In this document: in pieces, positions 36,648-46,923 of the stretch
Layout of the letters: each line of letters begins with the position of its first letter
How positions within the stretch are numbered: the stretch's first letter is position 1
Translations under genes and position numbers: made by a program
Assembly (NCBI GenBank): GCA_038659295.1
Contig: JASNGC010000004.1
Span: forward strand, 310,001 to 374,000
Reading direction: 5' to 3'
Source of the DNA: Enterocytospora artemiae
Lineage: Eukaryota; Microsporidia
Length of the DNA stretch: 64,000 nucleotides
The notes under the pieces: model-generated
Database searches by the model: none
Seen by the model: the letters and a program-made list of their open reading frames with translations, nothing else
Told to the model about the DNA's origin: nothing

Positions 36648-37649
36648 TTAAAATCTTATATTACCAAGAGCCAAGTCCTTCGTTAATACTTTTAAACACT
36701 TGCTCTTAATCCAGCCCTTTTCTTTGCTCATTCCCTCAATCGCATTACTATAATGTGCTTTGAGTTTATAATAATCACATATCTTTTGACTTCCAATGAA
36801 CTCAATAATATGTCTCTCATATTTTTGCAGGTCCGTAATTTGATCGATATTTAATATCCCCATCATGATGAGATCAATCTTCGAATGTCTTGGGAATACT
36901 AACCCAGGACAATCCAAAAGAGTAAACTTGGGGGTCTCAATTGTTTGAATATACTTTGTTTTTCCAGGCGTACTACTTACCCTAACTCTTTTGTGTCTTA
37001 ATATAAGATTTATGGTAGAACTTTTCCCAACATTTGGATATCCTATTAATCCAACGGTACCTTCAAGGTTATAATCAAAGGAATTGTCAAGGGCAGAGTA
37101 TCTGTATACATTTTTGTACATTGGATCGATCTGGTCGACCAAATCAAACTTGTTGCACAAAATAACATGATTCTTCTCTGGATAGACGGTTAGAATGTCC
37201 TCGTTCACAAAAAAATTTGGATTTCTCGAATCAACAATTTGGGCAATAGTATCAGCACGTTCACAAGTCAACCAAAATTGACGCCAAATTTCAATATTTT
37301 TTTCAAAAATTAAATCTCTATGCTCGTATTTCCAGGTGTTAAATACATATCTCTCAACCATCTTGTAATCTTCAGCACTTATTCCAATATAAGGAACACG
37401 TGGGGGAATAGACAAACTATAGTTCAAATTCTGAATCTGTTCGAAATATCGCTCCACTATTGGATTTGGCTTATCTAAATCTTTTGAACAGGAAATATGC
37501 TTGTTCTCTACAATCAACTTCTCATTCAATGCAGAAAGTCCAGTATATTCTGTAATTGAGTTTCTCTGCAAATACTTCTTTGGCTTCATCTCCCCAGAAA
37601 ATCTATCACTATATAGCAGTCCAGCCAACGAGTACTTTTTCTTCGACAT
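36648..37649 (-). CDS. LSG1: Circularly permuted GTPase Lsg1 (60S export adaptor release)
   Basis: A 333-residue GTPase with motifs in permuted order: DSRNP (about 139-143, G5-like) and NKFD (G4, 166-169) come before GYPNVGKSS (G1, 203-211) and DCPG (G3, 246-249). The N-terminal MSKKKYSLAGLLYSD and the segment IEIWRQFWLTCERAD are typical of Lsg1, which in yeast releases Nmd3 from late cytoplasmic pre-60S particles. It is much shorter than yeast Lsg1 (640 aa): the acidic insert and C-terminal tail are missing. A run of five or more C on the coding strand lies just before the ATG. Nog2 and Nug1 are related permuted GTPases, but the IWRQLWR-type segment favours Lsg1. Confidence 0.88.
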   Translation of the reverse strand: MSKKKYSLAGLLYSDRFSGEMKPKKYLQRNSITEYTGLSALNEKLIVENKHISCSKDLDKPNPIVERYFEQIQNLNYSLSIPPRVPYIGISAEDYKMVERYVFNTWKYEHRDLIFEKNIEIWRQFWLTCERADTIAQIVDSRNPNFFVNEDILTVYPEKNHVILCNKFDLVDQIDPMYKNVYRYSALDNSFDYNLEGTVGLIGYPNVGKSSTINLILRHKRVRVSSTPGKTKYIQTIETPKFTLLDCPGLVFPRHSKIDLIMMGILNIDQITDLQKYERHIIEFIGSQKICDYYKLKAHYSNAIEGMSKEKGWIKSKCLKVLTKDLALGNIRF

Positions 37650-37687
37650 TTGGGGGGAATGAAAAGATTTTTAATGGAGACAAAAAA

Positions 37688-38476
37688 TTATTTATTATAA
37701 TAAACTTTCTCTAAAATCATCACGATCTTATCTGCTTTGATCCTGTGATCCGGATTTACAGCAAAACATCCTTTGATAACTTCAACAAAGAATATGGGAA
37801 CGCCATAGTTTTTGGCCAATTCAGCTCCCAAATGTTCAATATTCAGTGAATTACACAAATCAAGCTGTGTTTGCTTATCTTGTCCTTGCAATAGTGGCTT
37901 CTTTGTTATCATTTCATATATTATACAACCTAAACTCCAAATATCCACCTCATATCCATATGAAGTGGCTCCTTTTAATAGCTCAGGTGGTCTGTACCAC
38001 AATGTAATTACCTCTGGGGAATATCCTGTGTCCATAGAATTTATAACCCGAGCCAATCCAAAATCTGCAATTTTTAGCACCCCATCTTTTGTAACAAGAA
38101 TATTTCCAGGCTTCAAATCTCTATGAACAATTTTGTTAATATGGAGATGGTGGACACCACTGATCAACTGATTTATCAGGCAATATGTTTGATCGTCAAA
38201 CGAGCTTAAGTAAGTCAGTAAGTCATACTCAACAAACTCCATAACCATAGTCAGGTGTTCTACTGTGTGAATCACCTGCAATAAATTGATAATATTTTCG
38301 TGCTTTAAATTTTTTAATATGGAAATTTCTCTCAAAGCCGTTGATGGCATCCCTTCTCTCTCATTAAGTTCTATTTTCTTCAGAGCAACAACCTTTTTTG
38401 TTTCTACATCAATCCCCTCATAAACATGGGCGTATGTTCCCGAGCCAATTAATCTCCCCTGAATAAATTTTGGCAT
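37688..38476 (-). CDS. Cyclin-dependent kinase
   Basis: A 262-residue protein kinase with a full catalytic core: GSGTYAHVYEG (P-loop, 11-21), PSTALRE (cyclin-binding helix, 44-50), HRDLKPGN (118-125), DFGLA (138-142), and WYRPPELL after the activation loop. PSTALRE is a close form of the PSTAIRE box of Cdk1/Cdk2/Pho85. The activation loop (INSMDTGYSPEVITL) has the DTGYSPEV shape. It is shorter than most CDKs (about 300 aa), with a clipped C-lobe. Whether it is the main mitotic kinase or a Pho85/Cdk5 type cannot be told by eye. CCC lies just before the ATG (38481-38483 as GGG). It lies 38 bases downstream of Lsg1 on the same strand. Confidence 0.87.
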   Translation of the reverse strand: MPKFIQGRLIGSGTYAHVYEGIDVETKKVVALKKIELNEREGMPSTALREISILKNLKHENIINLLQVIHTVEHLTMVMEFVEYDLLTYLSSFDDQTYCLINQLISGVHHLHINKIVHRDLKPGNILVTKDGVLKIADFGLARVINSMDTGYSPEVITLWYRPPELLKGATSYGYEVDIWSLGCIIYEMITKKPLLQGQDKQTQLDLCNSLNIEHLGAELAKNYGVPIFFVEVIKGCFAVNPDHRIKADKIVMILEKVYYNK

Positions 38477-38585
38477 TTAAGGGCAGAAACAAAGTGAAAT
38501 GTGAAGATGTATTAGAATAAGGAGACAAAGATTTCATGACTTCTCAACTAATACGTAACTTACAGAGTAGAAATTAATGGTCAGT

Positions 38586-38777
38586 TTATAGTAGGGACAT
38601 TGTTGGCTGCTTTATTTTATCTCTCCTTGAGGTGTCAATATCATCTTCTTCATGGATCAAATTATATACCTCAGCTTTAATAAGTTCCATTCGATAATTT
38701 CCAAGAACTTTCAGTGACTCTTTTTCAAGAGCCTCTATTCTTTCTCGAATTTTAGTAAAAATATTTTTCCTTGCCAT
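38586..38777 (-). CDS. Small helical protein, family unknown
   Basis: 63 residues from the ATG at 38777, chosen because CCCC lies upstream of it (38783-38786 as GGGG); another in-frame ATG at 38801 would add eight residues. The chain is mostly one charged helix (FTKIRERIEALEKESLKVLGNYRMELIKAEVYNLI) with an acidic/basic tail. The size and shape are those of small subunits of complexes such as DASH or Mediator, but no family is recognised. Confidence 0.5.
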   Translation of the reverse strand: MARKNIFTKIRERIEALEKESLKVLGNYRMELIKAEVYNLIHEEDDIDTSRRDKIKQPTMSLL

Positions 38778-39342
38778 TTTAAGGGGTATTTCGGAACACA
38801 TTCTTTATACAAGAATTAGGTAGTTTTCCACAAGGTTTTGACTATGTACAAATCTACCTATATTGAATTCCCTAAGATTTATTTGGTAATTGAACTTCAT
38901 ATTTTTAATCTCAGAACTAAGCAGTTTTTTGATTAATACACATACACCACTGAACAATACTTATTCTAAACAATACAAAGTATAACTTATGATATTGTTG
39001 ATACAATCTATGGAAATATGATAGTATACTTTCTAAACAACAAATTTGATCAGATTCACAAATACTTTATACTATTTTTTATAGATCCTATCTCAATAAT
39101 GGTTTTGAAAAGAAAAATAGAATTAATACTTTGATAAATCAAAGTTAAGAATACAAAAAAAGAGCAATAACCATTATGAACAGAAGTGTTACTGATAGAA
39201 CAACATTAACTACCAATTATTACACTATTCTATAGGAAATAAAATATGGATATGAATCATAGTAGTCATCTTTATAATTTGAAAAAATTATTGATTTTGA
39301 AATTATATAACAGATATATAATTCATATTTACTAAACTGAGC
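38778..39342. other. Intergenic spacer
   Basis: AT-rich, low-complexity stretch before the split surface-protein gene. No RNA gene or ORF supported. Confidence 0.5.
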
Positions 39343-40701
39343 TTATTTGGGCTTATATGCCTCGGCAGCTACTTTTTCAAGAGTTCGTAACATCAAATAT
39401 CCAGAGGATTTCTTTTTTCTAAGTATAAAAAATATACCTACAATACAAACCGTGATTATAGGTGATATTGCAGAAAAATCAGGTAATAATGCATACAAAG
39501 TGCAAGTCTGTGGCCAGACTAACAGAAAACATATAAGCCCACAAAAGAAACCAATTATCTTGTCTTTTAGTGAATATCCCTTTATTTTGCATATTCCTAT
39601 AATTATTGGCAAAGTAAAAATGATTATATTGAGTACAAGTATAAGTTTCAAATCCAAGGTAGCACTCCAAAAGGTAATGGCATTAGTAAGCTCTTCAGAA
39701 AATGGAGGTAGCTCACTAACCAATAAAGTATCAAAGCGGGGGAGGGGGGCTGTAGTGGATACTATTGATCTCTGAGCAGAAGTAAATGTCGTTGGACTAG
39801 GAGTTATAATTGGCATTGTTGAACTCGGAGAAGTAGTGAGTGTTGTTGTATCTAAAGTGTATTTGCAAGACAATATCTTTTCATCATATTTTCCCCCTAT
39901 TGCAGGCTCACAATCCAGTATGGAAGCACTAGAAGATACTCCCGTACAGTGCAATTTATTATCGAGAGATATGGTATTGTCACAGTAAAATTCTTTGTAA
40001 GAAACATCTGGAAATATACCAAATTCGTCGCAGACAAACATATTATTCGGGACATGTGGTCTATTATTAATATGGTACCGGAAATTTCTATCAGATTGCA
40101 CATCGGTACAAGTCTATGCTGGACTGGGAGAATAAAAAAGTGGCCTGCAGGTAAATGTAGGGTCAAAAGACATTGGAATACTAGGGCTTTCGGGGATTGG
40201 GAGGTCAATTTTTGGATTACTGTGATCTATACACACTGGTCCACACCAAGGTAAAACCTCACCACTTTTTATGAAGGTATTTTCATAGTGAATTGCTTCT
40301 GGGCTCGGACTTGTTCTTAATGAATTAAACCTTTTCCTGATCTGTGCTATAGATCCATCTTCACAAACAGCCATGGTATAACCAGATGGAAATCCCCCAT
40401 TTTTAATAGGGCCATTACCAGATATTGGGACGATCTTTGGATTCATATAATCATTGCAAACTGGCTTGCATTCAGGTAAAATATCTCCATTTTCATTGAA
40501 AAACTCTCTACAGTGATATGATTTTAGATTTGGTTTGTCTATTAGTGAATAATCATCTTTTGCCCTGATTTGTGGAATAAATCCATTTCTACATGATGGT
40601 ACGCCGGTAGGTAAGAGTTTTTCATTTTTATCGGATATGAGGCTACCCTCCACAAAACAGAAACTGCACAAAACAATCAGACACTCTGCTAGCATATTCA
40701 T
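39343..40701 (-). pseudogene. Secreted/surface cysteine-repeat protein interrupted by one in-frame TAG
   Basis: One reading frame runs from an ATG at 40701 (CCCC just before it, 40703-40706 as GGGG) to the stop at 39343, broken only by a TAG at 40114-40116. Both halves are in the same frame. The N-terminus is a clear signal peptide (MNMLAECLIVLCSFCFVEGS). The ectodomain has two similar units with the pattern LPxCxPVCxDxxNPKI (once as GDILPECKPVCNDYMNPKI, again as GEVLPWCGPVCIDHSNPKI), and the TAG falls in a third, more diverged unit just before a TCTD. Then come a Ser/Thr/Pro-rich stalk and three membrane segments. Either the TAG is a sequencing error, read through, or marks a recent loss. 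The product would be about 452 aa with the stop read through. I recognise no family. Confidence 0.6.
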
Positions 40702-41028
40702 TGGGGCTAATTCTTCTTTTATAAAATTAAAGTCACAAATTTTGATGTTGATCCATACAAGGAAATTGAAACTTTTCACCAAAGCATAAAATACTAGGAT
40801 ATTGAGTGGTATTTCTCTAGTTATTCGGTTGTATGAACATCCATGTCTTTAAATGGAAAATCAATGAATTAAAAAGCCATTTTTGAAGAAACTTGGAATT
40901 GTTAGTAATGATACTTTAAATCAATCATAAATATGTTGTAAGGATATTGGAAGTTTACAAAAATACTTTTATGGCTGTGATGAAAGGTAAAATGCCCATC
41001 ACATATTATTTGTATGGTGAAGAACAAA
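40702..41028. other. Intergenic spacer
   Basis: AT-rich gap between the surface-protein gene and the 5S gene. Nothing else seen, apart from the C-run at 40703-40706. Confidence 0.5.
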
Positions 41029-41030
41029 AA
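41026..41030 (-). terminator. Pol III T-run after 5S rRNA
   Basis: AAAAA on the + strand reads as TTTTT at the 3' end of the minus-strand 5S gene, partly overlapping its last bases. Confidence 0.55.
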
Positions 41031-41148
41031 CTACAGTACCATGTGTTCCCGAGTGATCTCTCAACTAAGTACTTGCAATGGCTCGCACAGGCTTGACTTC
41101 CGAGTTCTGAAGGGATCGGGTATTTTACTGAGGATATGACCGTAGTTG
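41029..41148 (-). rRNA. 5S ribosomal RNA
   Basis: Read on the minus strand, this 120-base segment begins AACTACGGTCATATCC and ends GTACTGTAGTT, so that its two ends pair as the 5S helix I. Inside are CCCGATCCCTTCAGAACTC, GAAGTCAAGCCTGTG and GTACTTAGTTGAGAGATC, which are the usual 5S internal blocks that also serve as the Pol III A and C boxes. A T5 run follows (41026-41030 on the opposite strand). It lies 7 kb from the LSU/SSU genes and in the opposite direction. Confidence 0.9.
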
Positions 41149-41546
41149 GACTGGGTCAAATCACAGTACATGTGCTTATCCATGCACAACACAGAGTATT
41201 TTTATATACAAATGGCCCAAACTCCATTGAGTGGGATATAAAGACAAATACGAATGGCTAGTTTGGTATAAACAAAACAGTATCTCCTATCGTATTGGCT
41301 AAGTATTCACAAGGATTAACTAGAATCAAAAAATAAAAGATGATTTTTGAAGAAGAAAGGTTTATTGAGATGTTAGACATGTGTGATTGTTAACTCACTA
41401 CCACCATTTTGTTCATAGTACCATTTTTAATTACTAATTTACGCATTGGTGTAATTGTTATGTTTAATACCAATAATTCATCAATGTCTTAGAAAGTAAT
41501 ATTAAGGGAAAAGGAGTAATAAATAGAGATATTAATACCAATACCC
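41149..41546. other. Upstream region of the LRR gene
   Basis: AT-rich. From about 41300 the sequence resembles 45650 onward (upstream of the decayed copy), with the shared phrase CTAGAATCAAAAAATAAA / CTAGAATCACAAAATAAA. The duplication that made the second LRR copy therefore included about 250 bases of 5' flank. CCC at 41544-41546 abuts the LRR gene start. Confidence 0.55.
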
Positions 41547-44500
41547 ATGAGATGCAGTCATCAGCTATTCTATAGTTTGTTGTTTCTGGGTCAAGTACTT
41601 TCAAGAATATCGATAGATCAGATAGCAGAGATATTTGATACAGAAGAATATAGAAATATTGAAGAAACAATTCTCAATCCAATATTTGGATTTATTTATT
41701 TGATGAATTGTGGACCCAACTTACGAAGATACAATCCAGAAATTAAAGTTACATATAAAGATGGCAGAAGAAACTTTGGAAGAGATAAAAGTAGTGATAG
41801 TATTACAAATCTTATGATATATTTATTTCCATCTCCAACAGGCATATTGTGTCCTTTTAGGAATATGAAGAGTAATTTTGCACATTATTACTTTGGGACT
41901 GGTAATAAGGATAAAAGTGAAAGTAGACGTAAGAGTATAAGAATGATGGCAGATGTATTTGTCAGCGTTTTTACAGAAGATAAAGCAAGCGTAGCCAAGT
42001 TAACAAAAAAATCAGAGGGAGGCGAAGGAAGCGAAATTAGACGTACTGTTAACCGAATAATAACCAAATCTACGACAGAATCGAAATCGGAATTGTTCAA
42101 AGACAAGGACAAAGAACTCAAACACCTCTTGATTCATGGATTTATGATTGAAGTATTAGATTCCAAAGAAGATCTAGAATTATACCTTAGTACAATATTA
42201 GAGAAAATTAAAGAAAAATCATGTAAAATAGACAGATATAATATGGGTGATGATTTCACAAAAATATTTGGTAAGTTTTATAGGATTATTAACACATTTC
42301 CATATTCCAGAGTGAATAAACCAGTTTCGAATGCTTCAGTTCCAGTATACACAAGAGATGGTAATACATTTGATGAAACCAAGACATTCTCGGACTGTGT
42401 TGAGATGGCACTGCTTCACCTTTTTAACTGTTTGTTCTGGGATGTCGACAGAAAACGCTATTCACTAGAACACCTGGGATTGGATAAAGATTCACCATTG
42501 GTACAATTCTACAAAAAGGTTAATTTCCAACAATTCACAATCACAGGTGACACAAGAAAGGAATGGTCTCGAGTGGTACAGGATTTAGGAGGGTTTACAC
42601 CCACCGATAAGAGTGAACATTATTCAATAGATAAGATTGTATACGGAATTGCAAGAAATGAAGTGAAATCAGGAATGATAAATATGATGAATGTAGTTGT
42701 GATGGCTGCAGTAGTACATTCAAGAAATAAGGAAATAAGGGGATTATTGAGAAATACTACTAGTATTAATCTAGGTAATATAGAAGATAAGTTTGAGGAG
42801 TTGATTGATAAGTTAAAACATCCTAATTGTAAAGTTGAATGTGAATTCAAATCAGTTGGAAAATTTACAAAGAACAATAGAACAGATATCAGTGAGAATA
42901 TAATATTTACCTTTGGAAATACAATTAACTTAGATGAAGTCAAAATGGAGTTAAAAATTGATAGTGAACATTCTGAAATGTATTTTATCTCAGATACAAT
43001 TCAAAAAGATAAGTTATCAGAATTAGTTGATAAACTTAAATTTAGTGGATATGAGGATGTAACACCACCGCTTCCTATTGCATTGATTATGAAGTATTTG
43101 ATGCTCTGTAATGAGAGATTCAACTTTACCATACCCGACGACTTTTTCACAAATGTATATGATAGGATGATCAACAGCAATGAAGAGAAATTAGAAGTAC
43201 TGGCATACCTGTTTGAACAGAAGGGAGACAAGAAATTTGGAAGCTGCTCAGACAAGATTACAAGCCAAATACTAGATACAGTGGAGTTAACAGATGCAGC
43301 CACACGGAGGATGTTCTCGCCATTTCTACCGAATGATACACTATATATGGGATATAGCATACTTGATGTGTTTGGAGAAGCATGTAAATCAAAGTCCAGT
43401 ACTTTGAAAGAGTATTGGAAGAAAGAGATGTCAAAATTTAATTCAATTGACCTAACTATTGAGTTACATCGTTATAATGGTAATACGCTTGGTGAAATGA
43501 TAAAATATGTAACTTATGATACATTAGAAGTACTGAATATTTCGATTACTAGAGATGAAGAGGTACCATTTGTAGATGATTTATTTAAAAAGGCTGAAAA
43601 GTTGAATCATTTGGAATCATTTATAGACAATAACTTTACGAGTGAAAAAACCTTAAATTGTATTGTCGGGTTATTGAAGAATATTCAACTAAGACACCTT
43701 GAATTAAACATATTTGGGTCTAATGATAAGATACAATTGTTTATTCAAGCACTGGAGAGTTGTCCGAATCTTGAATGTCTTGATATCAATGACAATTCAA
43801 TTGGAATGTGTGATTCATCTCATTTGTCACAACTATTAGGAGCCATAGAGAAAATGAAATCACTGAAGGAATTGAACATTAGTTATAATGAACTTGGATT
43901 GGAGAAAACTAGAATATTTGTGAAATCAATATCTAGTTTAGATATAGAGAGTTTAGACTATTCCTCAAATACACTGAATAAAAATGGAGCAGGATTAGCT
44001 TTTTCAGAATTATTGTCGAAGATGCCGAAGTTAAGGAAACTCTATTTGGATAAAAATAGTTTAAGTATAGATGACATGCAGTCTATATGTGGGGAGGATA
44101 GTATACTAGGAGTTTGTAAGGGAATAGAATACTTAAGTTTGGAAAATAATAAGTTAACTTATGAATCTGTGAAAGAATTAGAAAATATGTTGAATTGGTT
44201 CCCAAACTTAAAAGGCATAGATTTGGCACACAATGATATGAAGGTGACAATTGCAGAATTTTTTAATATGATTCATAAGTATGAAAAAATAACTGATGTA
44301 GCCATTGGAGGTAATGGTTTTAAACAGTCAGGAGAACATGAGGAAATTGCAGATGATTTGAGAATAAAGACACTGGATATCTCGGAATGTGAATTTGATA
44401 ATGAAAATACTAAAGTAATGGGAGGGGTATTAGTAAAAATGCCAGAGTTGAAAGTACTGAATGCCAAAAACAGTCATTTAGGAGATGCTACTACAACACA

Positions 44501-44918
44501 TATTTTGGATGGAATTAAGGGTTTAGAGAAATTGACGGATATAAACCTGCAAGGAAATAATTTGAAATTGGATAATTTAACAACAATAACAGAGATTATT
44601 TTCAATAACAGGTTGATTGAAAGATTAGATCTATCGCAGAATGTCCTGGGAGAGGGTACTATGGAAGCAGAAGAAAGAAGAGAGGTGATCGGAAAGTTTG
44701 CAACAGCACTTGGGTCACTAGAACACCTGGAGGAGTTAAATATGGGAAGCACCAAGTTTAATAGCTCAGATTGGAACATAATAATCAAATCGGTAGTAAA
44801 GATTCTTTCATTGAAGAAGTTTACAATTTCATATAGAGATTTTGAATTGATGGGTATGGATACCAGAGAGATGCTAAAGAAACTTAAGGCCAATGGAACA
44901 TGTGTTGGTATTATATGA
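41547..44918 (+). CDS. Secreted leucine-rich-repeat protein, lineage-specific family
   Basis: A 1,123-residue protein with a signal peptide (MRCSHQLFYSLLFLGQVLS) and no membrane segment, so it is probably secreted into the host cell or onto the parasite surface. Residues about 25-640 form a region with no known domain (rich in Lys, Glu, Asp). From about 650 to 1,110 there are about 13 leucine-rich repeats of the ribonuclease-inhibitor type, for example LECLDINDNSIGMCD, LKELNISYNELGLEK, IEYLSLENNKLTYES and LKVLNAKNSHLGDAT. CCC abuts the ATG. A decayed copy lies downstream, and rDNA next to that. Secreted LRR families near telomeres are known from other microsporidia; a host-interaction role is an inference. 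Confidence 0.82.
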   Translation: MRCSHQLFYSLLFLGQVLSRISIDQIAEIFDTEEYRNIEETILNPIFGFIYLMNCGPNLRRYNPEIKVTYKDGRRNFGRDKSSDSITNLMIYLFPSPTGILCPFRNMKSNFAHYYFGTGNKDKSESRRKSIRMMADVFVSVFTEDKASVAKLTKKSEGGEGSEIRRTVNRIITKSTTESKSELFKDKDKELKHLLIHGFMIEVLDSKEDLELYLSTILEKIKEKSCKIDRYNMGDDFTKIFGKFYRIINTFPYSRVNKPVSNASVPVYTRDGNTFDETKTFSDCVEMALLHLFNCLFWDVDRKRYSLEHLGLDKDSPLVQFYKKVNFQQFTITGDTRKEWSRVVQDLGGFTPTDKSEHYSIDKIVYGIARNEVKSGMINMMNVVVMAAVVHSRNKEIRGLLRNTTSINLGNIEDKFEELIDKLKHPNCKVECEFKSVGKFTKNNRTDISENIIFTFGNTINLDEVKMELKIDSEHSEMYFISDTIQKDKLSELVDKLKFSGYEDVTPPLPIALIMKYLMLCNERFNFTIPDDFFTNVYDRMINSNEEKLEVLAYLFEQKGDKKFGSCSDKITSQILDTVELTDAATRRMFSPFLPNDTLYMGYSILDVFGEACKSKSSTLKEYWKKEMSKFNSIDLTIELHRYNGNTLGEMIKYVTYDTLEVLNISITRDEEVPFVDDLFKKAEKLNHLESFIDNNFTSEKTLNCIVGLLKNIQLRHLELNIFGSNDKIQLFIQALESCPNLECLDINDNSIGMCDSSHLSQLLGAIEKMKSLKELNISYNELGLEKTRIFVKSISSLDIESLDYSSNTLNKNGAGLAFSELLSKMPKLRKLYLDKNSLSIDDMQSICGEDSILGVCKGIEYLSLENNKLTYESVKELENMLNWFPNLKGIDLAHNDMKVTIAEFFNMIHKYEKITDVAIGGNGFKQSGEHEEIADDLRIKTLDISECEFDNENTKVMGGVLVKMPELKVLNAKNSHLGDATTTHILDGIKGLEKLTDINLQGNNLKLDNLTTITEIIFNNRLIERLDLSQNVLGEGTMEAEERREVIGKFATALGSLEHLEELNMGSTKFNSSDWNIIIKSVVKILSLKKFTISYRDFELMGMDTREMLKKLKANGTCVGII

Positions 44919-45953
44919 CATTGATATATTATTTGATACTAAAGTGGAAAGATTGATATATGGATATGAATAAATAGAAAATGCTTATTAAACAGTGGAG
45001 GTTCAAATATGAAGAAGAAATTTTTGAATATCGTTTGGTAACTAGCAGTTTGTTTTAATTCTTTACTAATCTGACCATGGCCAATGAGGATATCTTTCAG
45101 ACTGGTGAGTAAAGTTTGATTGACTCGTTATATCATCTGGTAACTTGTGGATATTGTAATAGCTTCATCATTGGATCAACACATACCATAGTATTCCAAG
45201 TGAGGTATGGTTATAGTTGGAGATTAGACCATCCCCTGTGGAATATTCAGAATAAGCAAATTTGTCAGTTGATGGGAAAATAACATCTCTTGGACTAGCT
45301 ATATGTTGATAAGAGATTGTGAATTTCATATTGATGAGACAGACACAAATATATGGTGGTTTGTTGTGTACATGGAGTGTCAGTACTCGTGACCTGTGGT
45401 GTAAAAGGTAATAGAGAACTATTACAACATGGTGGGTGTGATAGAGTATGACTGCACTGTTACAAAACTACAATCTATATCACCTCTACTACACAAATTA
45501 TTAATCCATGATGAATCTCAAGCTTCAATGGGTGGGGTATGTAAATTTATCAGAGTAATAGTATCAAAAAAAATATGTAAGTGACTATTTAGTTATAAAT
45601 TGAGCAGTGTTTTCCATCACTTTATTTTCTACCACTTTAATTGTTATCTATGGGGATTTGCTAGAATCACAAAATAAATTATGGATCTTCGGGTATGAGA
45701 AATTTATTAGGATTTTAGACATACTTAGTGATTAATTTTTTGCAACTTATTTGTTCGTGGAGTCATTTTGAATTGCAGGAATAGATTATTTCAAGTATCT
45801 TAACTAATCCAGGAATACAGAGACCAACTTGAAAAGTGGAATTCATCATCTTCAAGATTATAAGGAGGGGTGTGTTGATATAGTTGTTATATTGAATATT
45901 TTGGAAGAGATATTGAGGGAGAGGTGTAATAAATGATACATTAGCTAATACTC
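44919..45953. other. Spacer between LRR gene and its decayed copy
   Basis: About 1 kb without an ORF. The distal part (about 45650-45953) is a diverged copy of the flank upstream of the intact LRR gene. The proximal 700 bases look unlike it and hold no feature I can name; a MANEDIF-start frame at 45077 stops after 11 codons. Confidence 0.5.
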
Positions 45954-46776
45954 ATGAGATACGGTTACCAACCATTCTAGAGTTTGTGGTTTCTGAATTC
46001 AGCAATATCGATAGATCAGATGACGAAGATACTTAGTATATAGATATGAAGGTATTAGAAAAACAATTCTCAAGGCAGTAATTGTATTTACTTGTGCAAT
46101 AGAGTTATTTTATTCAGTAGGGGATATTGTGTGGAGTTAGAACCATGGAGAGTAATTTTGGAAGCCATTATTTGTTTGAAATCATCGACGGTGATGAAAC
46201 TGATGTAGTAGGTGTAAGAATGATGGCAGAGATATTTGTCAGCGTTTTGACGGACGAAACAAATATGGCAGAGTTGTCTAAAGAATACGAAATCGATGAT
46301 ATTGCAGATTGAATAATAACCAATTTCGAGATGGAATACAGGGAAGATCTAGAGTTATATCTCGATAGAATATTGGAGAAAAATCATATAAAATAGACGA
46401 ATATGGTATGAGTGAAGGTTTCACAGAAACATTCAGTGAATTTTATAGGATTATTAACATATTTCCATATTCCAGAGTGAATACACCAGTTCCAATATAC
46501 ATAAGAAAAGATAATACATTTGATGAAACCAAAAAATTCACGGATTGTGCAGAAATAACACTACTTCATCTTTTCAACTGCTTATTCTGGGATATGGAAG
46601 GACAGCACTATTCATTAGAACACCTGGGATTGGAAGAAAGTTTACCGTTGAAGAAATTCTGTAGAAATGTTGGAATAGAGAATTCACAATGACGGCAGAC
46701 AGAAGAAAGGAATGGTCTAGGGTAGTACGAGGTTTAGGAGGGTATACGCCTAGGGATGAAGGGGAATATTTGATAG

Positions 46777-46923
46777 ATGAGTGTGTATAAGAAGGTGATG
46801 AGTGTGTATAAGAAGGTGATGAGTGTGTATAAGAAGGTGATGAGTGTGTATAAGAAGGTGATGAGTGTGTATAAGAAGGTGATGAGTGTATATAAGAAGG
46901 TGATGAGTGTGTATAAGAAGGGT
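46777..46923. repeat. 21-bp minisatellite in the decayed LRR copy
   Basis: About seven head-to-tail copies of GATGAGTGTGTATAAGAAGGT (one copy has A for G). The matching place in the intact LRR gene holds a single related stretch, so the array grew after the copy was made. The unit is a multiple of three but each copy carries a TAA stop in one frame. Confidence 0.85.

Noticed and set aside
45077..45110. Frame MANEDIFQTGE followed by GTGAGTAAAG, like a first exon and 5' splice site
   Set aside because: I could not find a matching 3' exon that continues a sensible frame.
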